Positions 1 through 8,929 of a stretch of DNA of 10,312 nucleotides are shown one piece after another. The position numbers were made by a program, and so were the translations under genes. Within the stretch, counting starts at the first letter, position 1. The number at the start of each line of letters is the position of its first letter. The notes under the pieces are model-generated. The model did no database searches, was not told the origin of the DNA, and saw only the letters and a list, made by a program, of their open reading frames with translations. Source of the DNA: Euperipatoides rowelli (Eukaryota; Onychophora; Udeonychophora; Euonychophora; Peripatopsidae); assembly GCA_003024985.2 (NCBI GenBank), contig PXIH01S0006154.1. One strand, written 5' to 3'.

Positions 1-91
1 TAATAAAATTTCAAGGCCAAGACCAAGGCCAAGTTCTATTGGTCTCGAGAGCTCTCGAGACCAAGACCTGGCCTCGAGGACTACAACACTG
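1..91 (-). mobile_element. Terminal part of an hAT-like DNA transposon (element extends left of the window)
   Basis: Read on the minus strand, this segment starts CAGTGTTGTAGTCCTCGAG and continues with repeated GGTCTTGG/CCTTGG motifs. It matches the segment at 10165-10276 in inverted orientation, with about three substitutions in the first 66 bases and one 21-base gap. A CAGTG-type terminus followed by short subterminal repeats is typical of hAT-superfamily elements, so I infer that position 91 is the tip and that the body lies to the left. No transposase is visible. A non-autonomous (MITE-like) element is the most likely source. The superfamily call rests on the terminal bases only. Confidence 0.55.
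39..64. repeat. Perfect 26-base palindrome inside the left transposon end
   Basis: The 26 bases from 39 to 64 equal their own reverse complement and are centred on GAGAGCTCTC flanked by CTCGAG sites. The right-hand copy (around 10193-10218) has the same core with a few changes that break the symmetry. It could form a cruciform or bind a dimeric protein such as a transposase, but that role is inference. Confidence 0.85.
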
Positions 92-147
92 TAAACAGTA
101 TATATACAGTATAATATATAATGTACATATTAAGGTTGGGCATTTAA

Positions 148-607
148 TGGATTCAACTCATTATTGAGGAAGACCAAATTAGAGCTTTTAAGATTATACG
201 TGGCATTAACTATACTGACTACACTGAGGCTTTAAAAAATGCTTAAACTACCAAAACTTCCTGACCAAAGAGCTGATCTTACAAAATAAATTTGCTTCAG
301 TTTTTTTAATGAGTTTCAAGAATTCCAACCTAGTACCAATTACTCTTTTTCTGAAAAGATATGACATTCTAATAACCACTATCAACCATTAATTTGTACC
401 AAAAGATTCTTTAACTCTCTTGTGCTTTACATGATTCGTATCTCATTTTAATATTTTTTTTTTCTCATAGTTTGCTTATTGTATGGTTTCTATTGTATAT
501 TATGATATGATCTTTATATTATAGTAAATAGAGCTTATATCCCTTAGGGGTTAAAGCTTTATCCTATATTTATTTTTCTTGTATTTGGTTAATTATTGAA
601 TAAACCC
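148..607 (+). mobile_element. 3' end of an old LINE (CR1/Jockey-like), C-terminal ORF2 tail plus 3' UTR
   Basis: Three successive reading frames give pieces in the right order for the C-terminal tail of a CR1/Jockey-type LINE ORF2. From 166 one frame reads IEEDQIRAFKIIRGINYTDY, followed by TEALKNA. From 242 a second frame reads LKLPKLPDQRADLT. From 288 a third gives KFAS. Near 395-445 a further piece reads TKRFFNSLVLYMIRI. This matches the family pattern of QKRA.KII.G..Y..Y.EAL, then an RR-type segment with KFA, then T.RF.NSP.PY..R. Stops at 244-246 and 287-289 mark the frame changes. The AT-rich stretch from about 450 is a likely 3' UTR and contains AATAAA at 599-604. No catalytic domain is present. 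The boundaries are approximate. Confidence 0.65.
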
Positions 608-647
608 ATATATACTGTATACTGTACAGCAGTATTCTGTCCCTCTT

Positions 648-2058
648 ATGGACCAGAGCTGGATAGCTTCCCAACTTAAAAATATAAAAAATNGATCCAG
701 TGCCCCAGGTGAGGTCCCCAACTTTTTATATGGGTGGTTTAATCTTTTTTTAGTCCAACCTGTTACTTTGCTTATTAATACTTCTCTCTTACGAGGAATA
801 GTTCCATCTCAATGGAAAAACTCATTTTTCATTCCCATCCCTAAAGTTCCAAATCCTGACGATCCCAGCCATCTTAGGCCTATTTGTATTTCNTCACAGG
901 TTGGTAAGATTTGTGAGAGACATATTCTGCAACAAATGCTGAAGAATGTCTCTAAAAGTATGGATCCTTTTCAGTTTGGAGGCCTGCCTAGGAGATCCAC
1001 GACTCAGTACTTATTGTTTTATTGTCATTCTGTCTTGCAGAACATAGAAAACAAAGGTACCAAAGTTACTTCTTTATTCACGGACTTCAGCAAGGCATTT
1101 GATAACGTTGACCACTACATCTTAATTCACAGAATGGAGACTATGGATATTCCATAGTGTCTTATAACTTGGATTGCATCCTTTTTGACCCACAGGACCT
1201 TTTTTCTAAAAAATGGTAGTAGCCTATTACCTAGTTTCTGCATCCCTAACTCGAATGGCTTACCCCAGGGTTCGTTACTGGGGTCATTTCTTTTTTCGTT
1301 GTTCACTAAGGATTTCGCCTCCCAGTTCCCTAATAGGCTAAAATATGTGGATGATATCACCATACTTATCTACTCTTCTTCGATCCACAAAACAGAAATC
1401 ATTCAGTCTGCTTTTGACTCATTGCTGGCTCAAACTTTGATCTATCATTACCCTTGAACATCGCCAAATGTAAGTCTATTACTTACCGTTTTTCAAGGAA
1501 ATTCTCAAACTCTAATATTTTATCTGATAATATTGCTATTCAGGAGGTTTCAAGCATAAAATTACTTGGAGTTTATATTCAAAGAGACCTCAAATGGGAC
1601 CTCCAGGTGAATCACATGGTTAGTATGGCCAACAAAAGGTTTTTCATCATATATGCTTTGAAAAAACTTCAAGCACCTATTCCTTGCCTTCTTAAATGTT
1701 AATATACTTATATCAGATCCTTACTGGAATATTGTTCACCTGTATGGTGTTAAGCCATTACATCTTTGCAGATCAGTATGATCGGATGCATTCAGAGGAG
1801 GGTCTGCATTATTATATTTAGGAGGAGGATCTACTCATTTTGGGTATGACTTCTCTTGCTGATAGACGATCCTTGGCTGCAAAAAAATTTGCTTTGTCAT
1901 TTGTATCTGAGTTCCCCAATATAGTTCCCATCAATAGAAGATGTGCCTCTGGTAGAGAGACAAGACAGGCACATAAACAGTGTATGCCGCATTTCAAAAC
2001 AAATAGATTTTGGTTTTCCCCTCTAGTCTCAATTTTTATAAACCTTAATGACTCCTAA
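648..2058 (+). pseudogene. Non-LTR retrotransposon reverse transcriptase (ORF2 fragment), inactivated
   Basis: This is the remnant of the enzyme that copies LINE RNA into DNA at the target site. Ordered reverse-transcriptase motifs are visible. There is a fingers segment with PSQWKNSFFIPIPKV and LRPICI (about 807-890), then QFGGLPRRSTT near 970-1010. The catalytic block TDFSKAFD has its first aspartate codon at 1083-1085. GLPQGS lies at 1257-1274 and the catalytic YVDD at 1344-1355. Further on come LNIAKCKSI, KLLGVYIQRDLKWD, and YIRSLLEYCSPVW at 1709-1747. The tail EEDLLILGMTSLADRR continues to a stop at 2056-2058. Breaks are an in-frame TAG at 1155-1157, a frame change near 1425-1440, stops at 1700-1702 and 1751-1753, and another frame change near 1810. 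The catalytic residues survive, but the frame is dead. Two ambiguous bases (693, 893) fall inside. Confidence 0.9.
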
Positions 2059-2185
2059 CATTTTATTTCATTTCTCATTTATTGTTAATTATTTTTTAGT
2101 GTACTAAGCATATTATCCTTTTTGGGGCCTTGTGCTTAATTTCTCTTGCCATATTGGGGCTATTGTATTTCATGAGAATAAACTG

Positions 2186-2203
2186 ATAATAATAATAATA
2201 ATA
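2186..2203 (+). repeat. (ATA)6 microsatellite, LINE 3' tail
   Basis: Six perfect ATA units directly follow the AATAAA-containing 3' UTR of the LINE. Its position marks the 3' boundary of the inserted element. Confidence 0.85.
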
Positions 2204-2479
2204 TGAAGCAAATAATCGTAATCGATTATTAGATTTTTGACTATCCAAATAATCGTAACAATTTTTATTTTAATTTGTAAAACAAAAATTTTTTTTTAAA
2301 AAAAAAACTAAATTTTAAAAAATGATAAAATGCGTATAAATAACAGGCTAATATGCTACTATCTTCCGTTAAATATTATATCTCATTGCATCATTTATTT
2401 ATTTCATAATTAATTAATTTAACATTGGGTATTTGAAATTGTATTTCATTTTTTAATACCGGTATAATTTTATTTGTAG
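2204..2479. other. AT-rich spacer with a hAT-like remnant, before the first visible exon
   Basis: No gene is seen. At 2211-2230 an 8-base inverted repeat (AATAATCG / CGATTATT, 4-base loop) is followed by another AATAATCGTAA at 2248-2258. AATCGATTATT-rich stretches are known from widespread hAT-like MITEs, so this may be a scrap of one. A T9A10 tract lies at 2289-2307 and an ATACCGGTAT palindrome at 2456-2465. The last bases form a splice acceptor (ATTTTATTTGTAG) for the exon at 2480. Confidence 0.4.
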
Positions 2480-2554
2480 CCTTCTGTAAATATGCTGTCT
2501 CAGCAGGCTATTCAAGTGTCATGGACGGCCCATAATATTTATAATGGATTGCAG
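2480..2554 (+). CDS. Exon A of an unrecognised host gene (25 codons, phase 0-0)
   Basis: The exon encodes PSVNMLSQQAIQVSWTAHNI followed by YNGLQ. It is preceded by a T-rich acceptor ending in TAG and followed by CAG|GTAAAA. It is exactly 75 bases, so it neither gains nor loses frame. Three further downstream exons continue the same frame without a stop. The composition (A, Q, I, S, N; no cysteine) differs from the surrounding A/T-rich DNA and suggests helix. The codon before CCT is TAG, which belongs to the acceptor, so the exon is probably internal. A start at the ATG at 2492 is possible but less likely. I do not recognise the protein family. Confidence 0.65.
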
Positions 2555-2720
2555 GTAAAATATGCCATTAATTACCATATATAATTTTTTTAATTTTCTA
2601 CAAATATTATTTTGAAGAAGGTTCACGGTTAGATAGTTTAAATAAAAATTTTCTAATTTTTTTTTTTAGGGTTAGGGAGAAACATTGTATTCAATCACTT
2701 AACTATCTTTCGTATTTTAG
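2555..2720 (+). other. Intron A-B, 166 bp, phase 0
   Basis: It begins GTAAAA and ends CGTATTTTAG. A possible branch site (CTTAAC) lies around 2698-2703. A second acceptor-like stretch ends at 2669, followed by GGTTAGGG, but it would place an immediate stop in frame, so the proximal acceptor at 2720 is preferred. Confidence 0.65.
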
Positions 2721-2906
2721 GATTTGAATGTAAATTTTAGAAATATCATCCTGCCAGAAGCCATTAAGACTATACAGTCTGAGGAGCCTACAGTAATGGC
2801 TGCCATTGATGGCCTTGAACATATAATTAAACAAGCTGGAATTCCACTGGAACATTTGGTATCTCAGCTGGAAATCCTTATTAGAAATACTATTATGGGA
2901 ATAGAG
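2721..2906 (+). CDS. Exon B of the same unrecognised gene (62 codons, phase 0-0)
   Basis: This is the longest exon in the window. It starts DLNVNFRNIILPEAIKTIQS, runs through VMAAIDGLEHIIKQAGIPLE, and ends at LVSQLEILIRNTIMGIE. It is bounded by TATTTTAG and GAG|GTAAAG, both good splice sites. Its 186 bases are a multiple of three, and the frame stays open in register with exon A. Regularly spaced I, L and V residues between charged ones suggest several amphipathic helices, as in helical-repeat or helical-bundle proteins. There is no membrane segment and no cysteine. No catalytic motif is visible. The codon-like composition and clean splice sites make chance unlikely, but I cannot assign a function. 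Confidence 0.75.
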
Positions 2907-3073
2907 GTAAAGTATCTTTGTATTTTTATTGTCATATATTGTACAGGATGTAGAAACCTGTCAAATTTTAAATTTTTTATCAGCACTTTTTGTTAAATTT
3001 TTCTTTGTTTTTTGATTATTAGCATTTAGTCTTTTTTTTTAAGTGAATGGGTATAAAGTTGTAGGAGAAATCT

Positions 3074-3085
3074 TATATAAATAGG
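3074..3085 (+). promoter_or_regulatory. TATA-box-like motif inside intron B-C (weak)
   Basis: TATATAAATAGG fits a TATA consensus well. A CRE-like TTACGTCA lies about 50 bases downstream, which is not the usual order for a promoter. No coding exon clearly starts just after it. In such AT-rich DNA a chance match is quite likely. Confidence 0.15.
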
Positions 3086-3970
3086 CAGTGAGACATCTCC
3101 TAATAGCTAGTCAAATCTCTTCCCAATTACGTCACAATGATTAATTACCGGTATTTCTAATGTCTCAGTTATTGAGGATTGTTTTATTATTTTTGTTTTA
3201 AAATTTTAATATTGCCCTCAATGTATAGTAATTCAAAATTGTGTCGACTTTTAATCTAATGCAGTTATATTGCCTAACTTTGTTATCCACATTCTATTAT
3301 AGTAGTATTTCATTTAGATTCAAGCCTAGAGTAATCTTACACTAGTATAGGGGGAGGGTTTGATTCTAAATGCCTCTAAGTTTGAGTTGATTGTTTATTA
3401 TTTTTTTTCTCTTTTCTGTTACATTGGTTTGCATGTGCAGGGGTTTAAGCTGTGGTATTTTTATACATTGTTTTACATTCGTAATACGGCTTTGCTATTT
3501 ATTAAATGTATTAACATGATCTGATCAATCATGGATCATATGTGCAAGGCAATCAACTCTCGTTGCATATGTAAATTAATGGTAATTTATGTGTTTATTT
3601 TGCATATGGTTACATTTTATTATTTAAGAGCACTGGTCATATGTTTATGTGTCACATTTGGTTGGAATGACTATCCCCATTCCAGCGAGCACAAAACTAT
3701 ATATTTGAGGATAAATAATTTTGTGCTCAATCCACCATTTTAATATTGACTCCTCATCAGCTAATTTCTTTATTGTTTTTTTTTCTGCCGTATAACTATC
3801 AATTTATTTTTTTAATTTGTCTGTTGGTTCCATATCCATCCATTTCCGTTTGGATTCCTTTCACGTTTACTTTGTTTCGATTCAACTTCTGATCTACAGT
3901 ATGGGAGAAAAATGTTTTATGTAGAAATTGAAGCGCAAGATGTTGTGTTCATCAATTTTTTTTCTTGTGT

Positions 3971-4030
3971 AATTTTCTTAACTCTGAAAAAAAAACAAAT
4001 TTTCTTAACTCTGAAAAAAAAACAAATTTT
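3971..4030 (+). repeat. 27-base tandem duplication, two copies
   Basis: CTTAACTCTG followed by nine A, then CAAATTTT, occurs twice with a 27-base period (starts at 3977 and 4004). Twenty-seven is a multiple of three, so the duplication shows as repeated KKQIFLTLK in one frame, but that frame is otherwise not convincing as coding. Slippage at the A runs is a simple explanation. Confidence 0.8.
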
Positions 4031-4430
4031 TTTAGTCAAGGATTTTAGTTCAGCAGAGCAAAGAGTCAGGTTATACCTAGGATCCACAGCTGTGCTGATA
4101 ACATGTAATTTATTTTTAAATACAAAAAATGGGCTTTTTGATAAATATTTTTTTATTTTTTTTTTGCTATCTTATGGCTACATTGTTACTGAAGATATTT
4201 TAATTCTACATTGCAAATGATTTCTAAAGTTATTTTTAAAATATTTTAAACTACTATTAAATTATTTCAGTTGATCTGGTAATAGATAAAGTAATTGTAA
4301 TCAACACATTAAAATTAAAGAAATTTCTCTTTGCTTTTCATATCCAAATTGAACAGACTATAAATAGTTACATTTCTTGATAGCAAAAAAATAAATTTAT
4401 GTATATCCCTTTATTTTCATTCTATTCTAG

Positions 4431-4518
4431 ATTATTGATCGTGAATCTGTTATTACAATACATAAACTTCAAGCCAGATTTGAAGCTTTGCTTCAAGGAC
4501 CGGATCCTGAATTAACTG
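4431..4518 (+). CDS. Exon C of the same unrecognised gene (29 codons plus 1 base, phase 0-1)
   Basis: The exon reads IIDRESVITIHKLQARFEAL and then LQGPDPELT, leaving one G that completes an aspartate codon with the AT at the start of exon D. The acceptor TTCTATTCTAG is strong. The donor ACTG|GTACTG is weaker than the others but gives the only phase that matches exon D. Charged and hydrophobic residues alternate as in a helix, ending in a GPDPE turn. With exons A and B the frame is open for 116 codons. Function is unknown. Confidence 0.7.
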
Positions 4519-7068
4519 GTACTGTACTTATCTTCTGTTTTTTTTTTTTTTTTTTTAACGCTTACTTAGATGTTTTGTTTTTAGAATTAAAAAATTGTTT
4601 GTGCTGCTCTGAAGGAAAGGGTAGAGGAAGAAGGTGGCTCTGAAAAATTTTAGAATTTTGAACTGCTATTATAATAGCTTGCTTGAAGTTAGAGAGGCAG
4701 ACCATCTTCACAAGTTGTTCGAAATTATTAATTTATTAAATAGTCAACTCAACTCTTAATTACATGGAGTAATGAGTTGGGGGAAAGTGGTAATTAAAAT
4801 ATATATATATTACATAATTTTATTTTGCCAAGGCATATTTCCTTTTAATTCATTGAAGGACATTTATACATTATAAATAATAATTAACAAACAAGATAGT
4901 GTTAACAGAATTAGATAAAATAATACTGTAAATAATTAGGTTTTGCCAATGCTTCTCTTTTTTTTATCAAGCCATGTACGTAATGTAACGAAATTGATAA
5001 AGACCTACTCTACAAATTGAATTATATCTTTTTTGAAGAAATTGACATGGACATTTGGCCCATAAAGCCCTTTAACAGAGAAATGAAGTGTGGAGAACAA
5101 TTATAGTTTTCTGTGATTTTGAATCAGATGACTGTCAATAGTGCTTTTTAAACAACTCATTTCTAGCAATGAAAAATAAATTCTATGAGTATGACTGAAT
5201 GTGGAGAAAACAATTTTTTTAGCCATTTTAACCCATTATCATTTGAACAGATAAAAGAAAGCTGTGACTCTACACAAATTTTATAAATCTGGAGGGAAAA
5301 ATATTTGTTTTTTTAGATTTGAAAAACTGATGGTAAACTTTGTTTACTTCTGTTATCTTCCATTGATTTGCATGCTATTTATATGAAAAAGGAAACAGGT
5401 GTACATAAAAATATGCGCATAAAAGAAGAAGAAAAGATTGCATCTAGTTGGGTCAATTACTAATGTGCATAACATACTTTTAAGAATACAGGCAAGAATG
5501 TGGGCTGATTTTTTAAAGCCACCAACCAAATAATGTATCCCTAATTAACAGGGGAGTTGATTGTAGGCTATATTAAATAAATATCTAATTTTAAAAACCT
5601 GTTTTTTTTAACTGTCCTAAAAAAATCTTAAATTACAGTGACGATAATTCTATAATCACCTCCTTTGTCACTTGGTAGTGAGGGCACTTTGTACAAACAA
5701 ATAAATACTGGCATTGAAAAAATGTCCAAGTTCAAAGCATGGATATGAGACAAAAACTTAGACATGGCACATATAATCCACATTTTACCGTGTTTTTGAC
5801 ATCTGTACATATATTTTCATCATTATGGTAGGGCTGACAGAAGTTGTGTCAAAGTCCTGAACTCGATCATAAAAGGATTATTTCACCTCATAGGGTTTGG
5901 GCATAGTGAGTTTAATATATAGTAGGACATAGGGTTCAGGGTTACGGTAAGGTTAGGACTGCAAATAAATAAAGGCTGCTATCCATTTTGTGGATTCTAT
6001 AAGCGGTTTCTAGGATCTCGTCTACACGTGCTCATTTAGTGAAGCATTGTATATGAACAAGTAATTAAAAGATGATCTGATATTCAGTTATTCTCCTATG
6101 TACAAGCTAAAAAAATAAATAGAGGATAAACAGCTTCTGATTCATTTCAGATAAGAGAATTAAATATCTCCAGCTGTTTGCACATCCAGTATAACTGTTC
6201 TCGTTTCTGTGGCGTATTGAACATTATATTATTTTAATAATTAATGTGAGTACAAGACTGTAATACGAGCTACACTGTCATAAGAAATCATGTCGGCAGT
6301 AATAGAATGTCTTCTAATTGAGAATATCTTATGTTCAAGTCGATAATCTATTATATAAACACGTTCTTTAATGTTATATTAAAGAGTGTCTTTTGTTATA
6401 GCAGCTTTAGTCTCATCCTTCAGTAAAGTTATAACAATTTTCATGACACCATGTCATCAATTATTTCATATCACCTAACCATATGCTAGTAATATTACAG
6501 TCTTCTGTTATTTCTTTTTTTTGCTGTAGACAATAGTGCATAAATAAATACATAACCTTGTTTATGTAGGGTATAAATATATATTCCGTCCTCATCATCC
6601 CATAAACAGTTATCTATAACACTATGGACATTATGATTAATTAATCAGCTGAAATTTGGAAGCAAATTATTGACTATTGTGTTGCATATTGTTTAAACTA
6701 TTACTTAAAAAAACATTGATTTAATAATTGCTAATTAAAAATAATTTGATAGAATATTTTGTGAGTAGTATAAAAAAAAAGTTGTTTATCTAATATGAAA
6801 AATATAATTTATTTGGTTTCAATGATGTTGATGATTTTGAATTTTATTTTTTTTTTAAAAAAAAAGTCTTGTACTCTTCAGAACTAATTTAGATGATTGC
6901 TGATTTTGATGGTTTTTTATAATCAATTAGCCTAACGAGAACCACTCAATAATTTTTTTAGTGATAGTATTGTCTCTGATATGTTTTGTAATTTTGTTTG
7001 GTGATATTAGGCTCCTTTACCTAAGAAAAATTTTAAATGTTTTTATTATAGTAGGCTATTCATTTTAG
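4519..7068 (+). other. First part of intron C-D (AT-rich, no gene seen)
   Basis: Intron C-D runs from 4519 to 8929 (4411 bp). This part starts with the donor GTACTG and a 19-T run at 4538-4556. It includes TA-rich stretches (around 4799-4811), degenerate AGGGTT-type sequence at 5891-5958, and a T10A9 tract at 6847-6865. The less AT-biased stretch at about 5640-6050 may be an old dispersed repeat, but I cannot classify it. No exon fitting phase 1-1 was convincing. Confidence 0.55.
5891..5958 (+). repeat. Degenerate AGGGTT/GGTTAGG-type repeat
   Basis: TAGGGTTTGGG, then AGGGTTCAGGGTTACGGTAA and GGTTAGG, lie within about 70 bases. These resemble decayed TTAGGG-like units. A shorter AGGGTTAGGG occurs at 2668-2677. 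Whether this reflects telomere-type sequence or a mobile repeat is not clear. Confidence 0.35.
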
Positions 7069-7591
7069 ATATTCAGAATATATTTATTTTCTGGTATATT
7101 CAATTAATCAAGTCTACTTATTGATTTATAATATATTAAAATATTTATATGTTATTTATTTACAATATACACTATATAAAATGACATCGTAAAGTATCCA
7201 ACTTAAGTGATAATATATTGAAATTCTATAAACAATAAATGTAAGTAAAGAGATTGAAATTGATTACTTTCTTCCATGCTCTATTGATCTTATACATTCA
7301 AAATATCTTTGTTTTCTGGTATGTTCAATTAACCAGGGCTACTTAAAGATTTATAAAATTATATCATAAAGTAAGTACTCAACTTAAGTGATAATATATT
7401 GAAATTCTATAAACAATAAATGTAAGTAAAGAGATTGAAATTGATTACTTTCTTCCATGCTCTATTGATCTTATACATTCAAAATATCTTTGTTTTCTGG
7501 TATGTTCAATTAACCAGGGCTACTTAAAGATTTATAAAATTATATCATAAAGTAAGTACTCAACTTAAGTGATAATATATTGAAATTCTAT
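7069..7591 (+). repeat. 181-bp tandem repeat: one diverged, two identical and one partial copy
   Basis: The unit beginning AACTTAAGTGATAATATATT occurs at 7200-7380 and 7381-7561. The two copies are identical over all 181 bases. A third copy, 7562-7591, keeps the first 30 bases and then stops sharply. Upstream, 7069-7199 is a clearly related but diverged version of the second part of the unit (ATTTTCTGGTATATTCAATT compared with GTTTTCTGGTATGTTCAATT), with extra AT-rich sequence. The pattern suggests an old duplication followed by a very recent one. No coding potential is evident. Confidence 0.9.
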
Positions 7592-8929
7592 GTTGTGCTA
7601 CACTCAGATATTGTGTTGCCCACCCCAACTTATTGGATTATGCTTTCAAAGTTACTTAAAAATAAAATTAAAATTTTTAAATATTTTTATTTTGAATTTG
7701 CTCCTAGTTCTCTAGCAAAAATAAAAGTTATCCGGACTTCTATTTTAAACCAATTATTTTTTTTAAGCAAAAAAAAAAAAAAAAAATATTCTTATAAATA
7801 ACTTATTTTATACCTCCTCCCAACTTTTGGCTAAAATAAATTCAATAAAATGTTAAAATGTATCACGAGCAGAAGACAATTTGTTAGGTTTTAAAAAGTC
7901 ATTTTATATTTTGAACAATGTAATAATAATTTTTTTTTAAAAAAAATATAGGCTGATATCTATACTTGACTTCTTCAATTTACTGAGCAGATGCTATAAA
8001 TAGCTTATTTACTCTCTCTTGTATTTTGGGTAGATCATTCTTGAGTTACATACTAACAGCTATTTCACAGTAAACCCATAGACATTTGTTCTTTTCAAGA
8101 CGGAAAATGTGTCCCATTAAAAATAATAAAATAAAAATGAAAATCTGCAGAATTTTATATACTTTACAGTAACCTGGAGAAGTAAAAAAAACAATCTGAA
8201 TAGTATTGTAATTATATTTTTTAAATGCCATATCTATTTTATAAGCTTATACAGTACCGGTATTCATTATTGCCTATTAATCATCATTACCTTACTAAAG
8301 TCAATCTTGTTTTTTTATAGTTTTAATGTAATTTTTTTATATAAATGTTGTGCCTTAAATTAATTTTGTTTCACATTTTCATAAATTTAAAAAAAAGTAA
8401 ATTACCAATGAAAGATAATGCAATCTATCAATTATTGCATTCCATCAGTATCTGTCATACTACGAGTTCCGTTTTATTCCTGTATTTATATTGAGCGGTA
8501 GATGCAACTGTCTATAAATAAATAACTCTAGACAGTGCAACTGTAATTGGTATTATGAGCTGGACAAAAAATTAGCAAACTTGTATCTAGTAATTAAATT
8601 ACACAACTCTGATTATTAGAAAACTGGAGGGCAAATGTTTAGCAAATTTACCTCCTTCCACCTAGATTTTTTTTTTTTTTTTACTTATATTTCATAAATA
8701 AAGCTTGGCTGTTTTTCTTCTGTTGAAAAAAATGTTGCAACTTTATGGCTGAAATAAAAATGTATTCTGATTATGATACTATTTTCTAAATGTTATAATG
8801 TATAGTATGTTTTTAGTTATCTGTGATTGTCTCGATGATGATATACTGTATGTGTGAAAACGCCAGGAATTGCACACCAATATTATTGGAAATACTAAGT
8901 TAACAAGCCATTTGTATTGTTTACTTTAG
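7592..8929 (+). other. Last part of intron C-D (AT-rich, no gene seen)
   Basis: It contains an 18-A run (7769-7786), a T9A8 tract (7930-7946), a TACCGGTA palindrome (8255-8262) and a 16-T run (8667-8682). A gapped inverted repeat lies near 8624-8655 (GGAGGGCAAAT / ATTTACCTCC). It ends with TACTAAG at 8893-8899, a plausible branch site, and the acceptor TTTACTTTAG. The open frames at 7580-7801 and (minus) 8046-8231 are low-complexity and not believed. Confidence 0.55.

Larger units (their letters stand above)
641..2203 (+). mobile_element. 5'-truncated LINE retrotransposon (CR1/Jockey-like group) with 3' (ATA)n tail
   Basis: The element carries most of a non-LTR reverse transcriptase, the usual LINE C-terminal tail, an AT-rich 3' UTR (about 2059-2182) with AATAAA at 2177-2182, and a terminal (ATA)6 tract at 2186-2203. 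A short microsatellite tail of this kind is typical of CR1/Jockey-type elements. The 5' UTR, ORF1 and the endonuclease part of ORF2 are missing, as expected from incomplete reverse transcription. The exact 5' boundary and target-site duplication could not be fixed; 641 is approximate. It lies in the same orientation as the older LINE at 148-607 and as the host gene downstream. Confidence 0.85.
2907..4430 (+). other. Intron B-C, 1524 bp, phase 0
   Basis: It begins GTAAAG and ends TTCTATTCTAG. It is AT-rich with no gene I can support. It holds a TATATAAATAGG motif at 3074-3085 followed by a CRE-like TTACGTCA at 3127-3134, a TACCGGTA palindrome at 3146-3153, and a 27-base tandem duplication near 3971-4030. 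The open frames at 3531-3743 and 3912-4220 encode low-complexity, K/F/Y/I-rich translations and look like chance. Confidence 0.65.

Noticed and set aside
1127-1363. Minus-strand open frame of 78 codons
   Set aside because: It lies opposite the LINE reverse transcriptase motifs and is an antisense shadow.
2640-2677. Alternative splice acceptor (T run followed by TTAG) before GGTTAGGG
   Set aside because: It would add 17 codons in the correct phase, but the second codon is TAG, so it cannot extend exon B.
3531-3743. Plus-strand open frame of 70 codons
   Set aside because: The translation has no domain pattern, lies within intron B-C and would not fit the phase or splice sites.
3912-4220. Plus-strand open frame of 102 codons with a KKQIFLTLK repeat
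   Set aside because: The repeat comes from a 27-base duplication containing A runs, and the rest is low-complexity K/F/I/L sequence.
5628-5810. Minus-strand open frame of 60 codons
   Set aside because: It looks less biased than its surroundings, but there is no splice or motif support. It is more likely part of an old repeat.
7580-7801. Plus-strand open frame of 73 codons
   Set aside because: It begins in the broken third copy of the tandem repeat and ends in a poly-lysine stretch from an A run.
8046-8231. Minus-strand open frame of 61 codons
   Set aside because: It is AT-driven F/I/Y/K-rich translation with no gene context.
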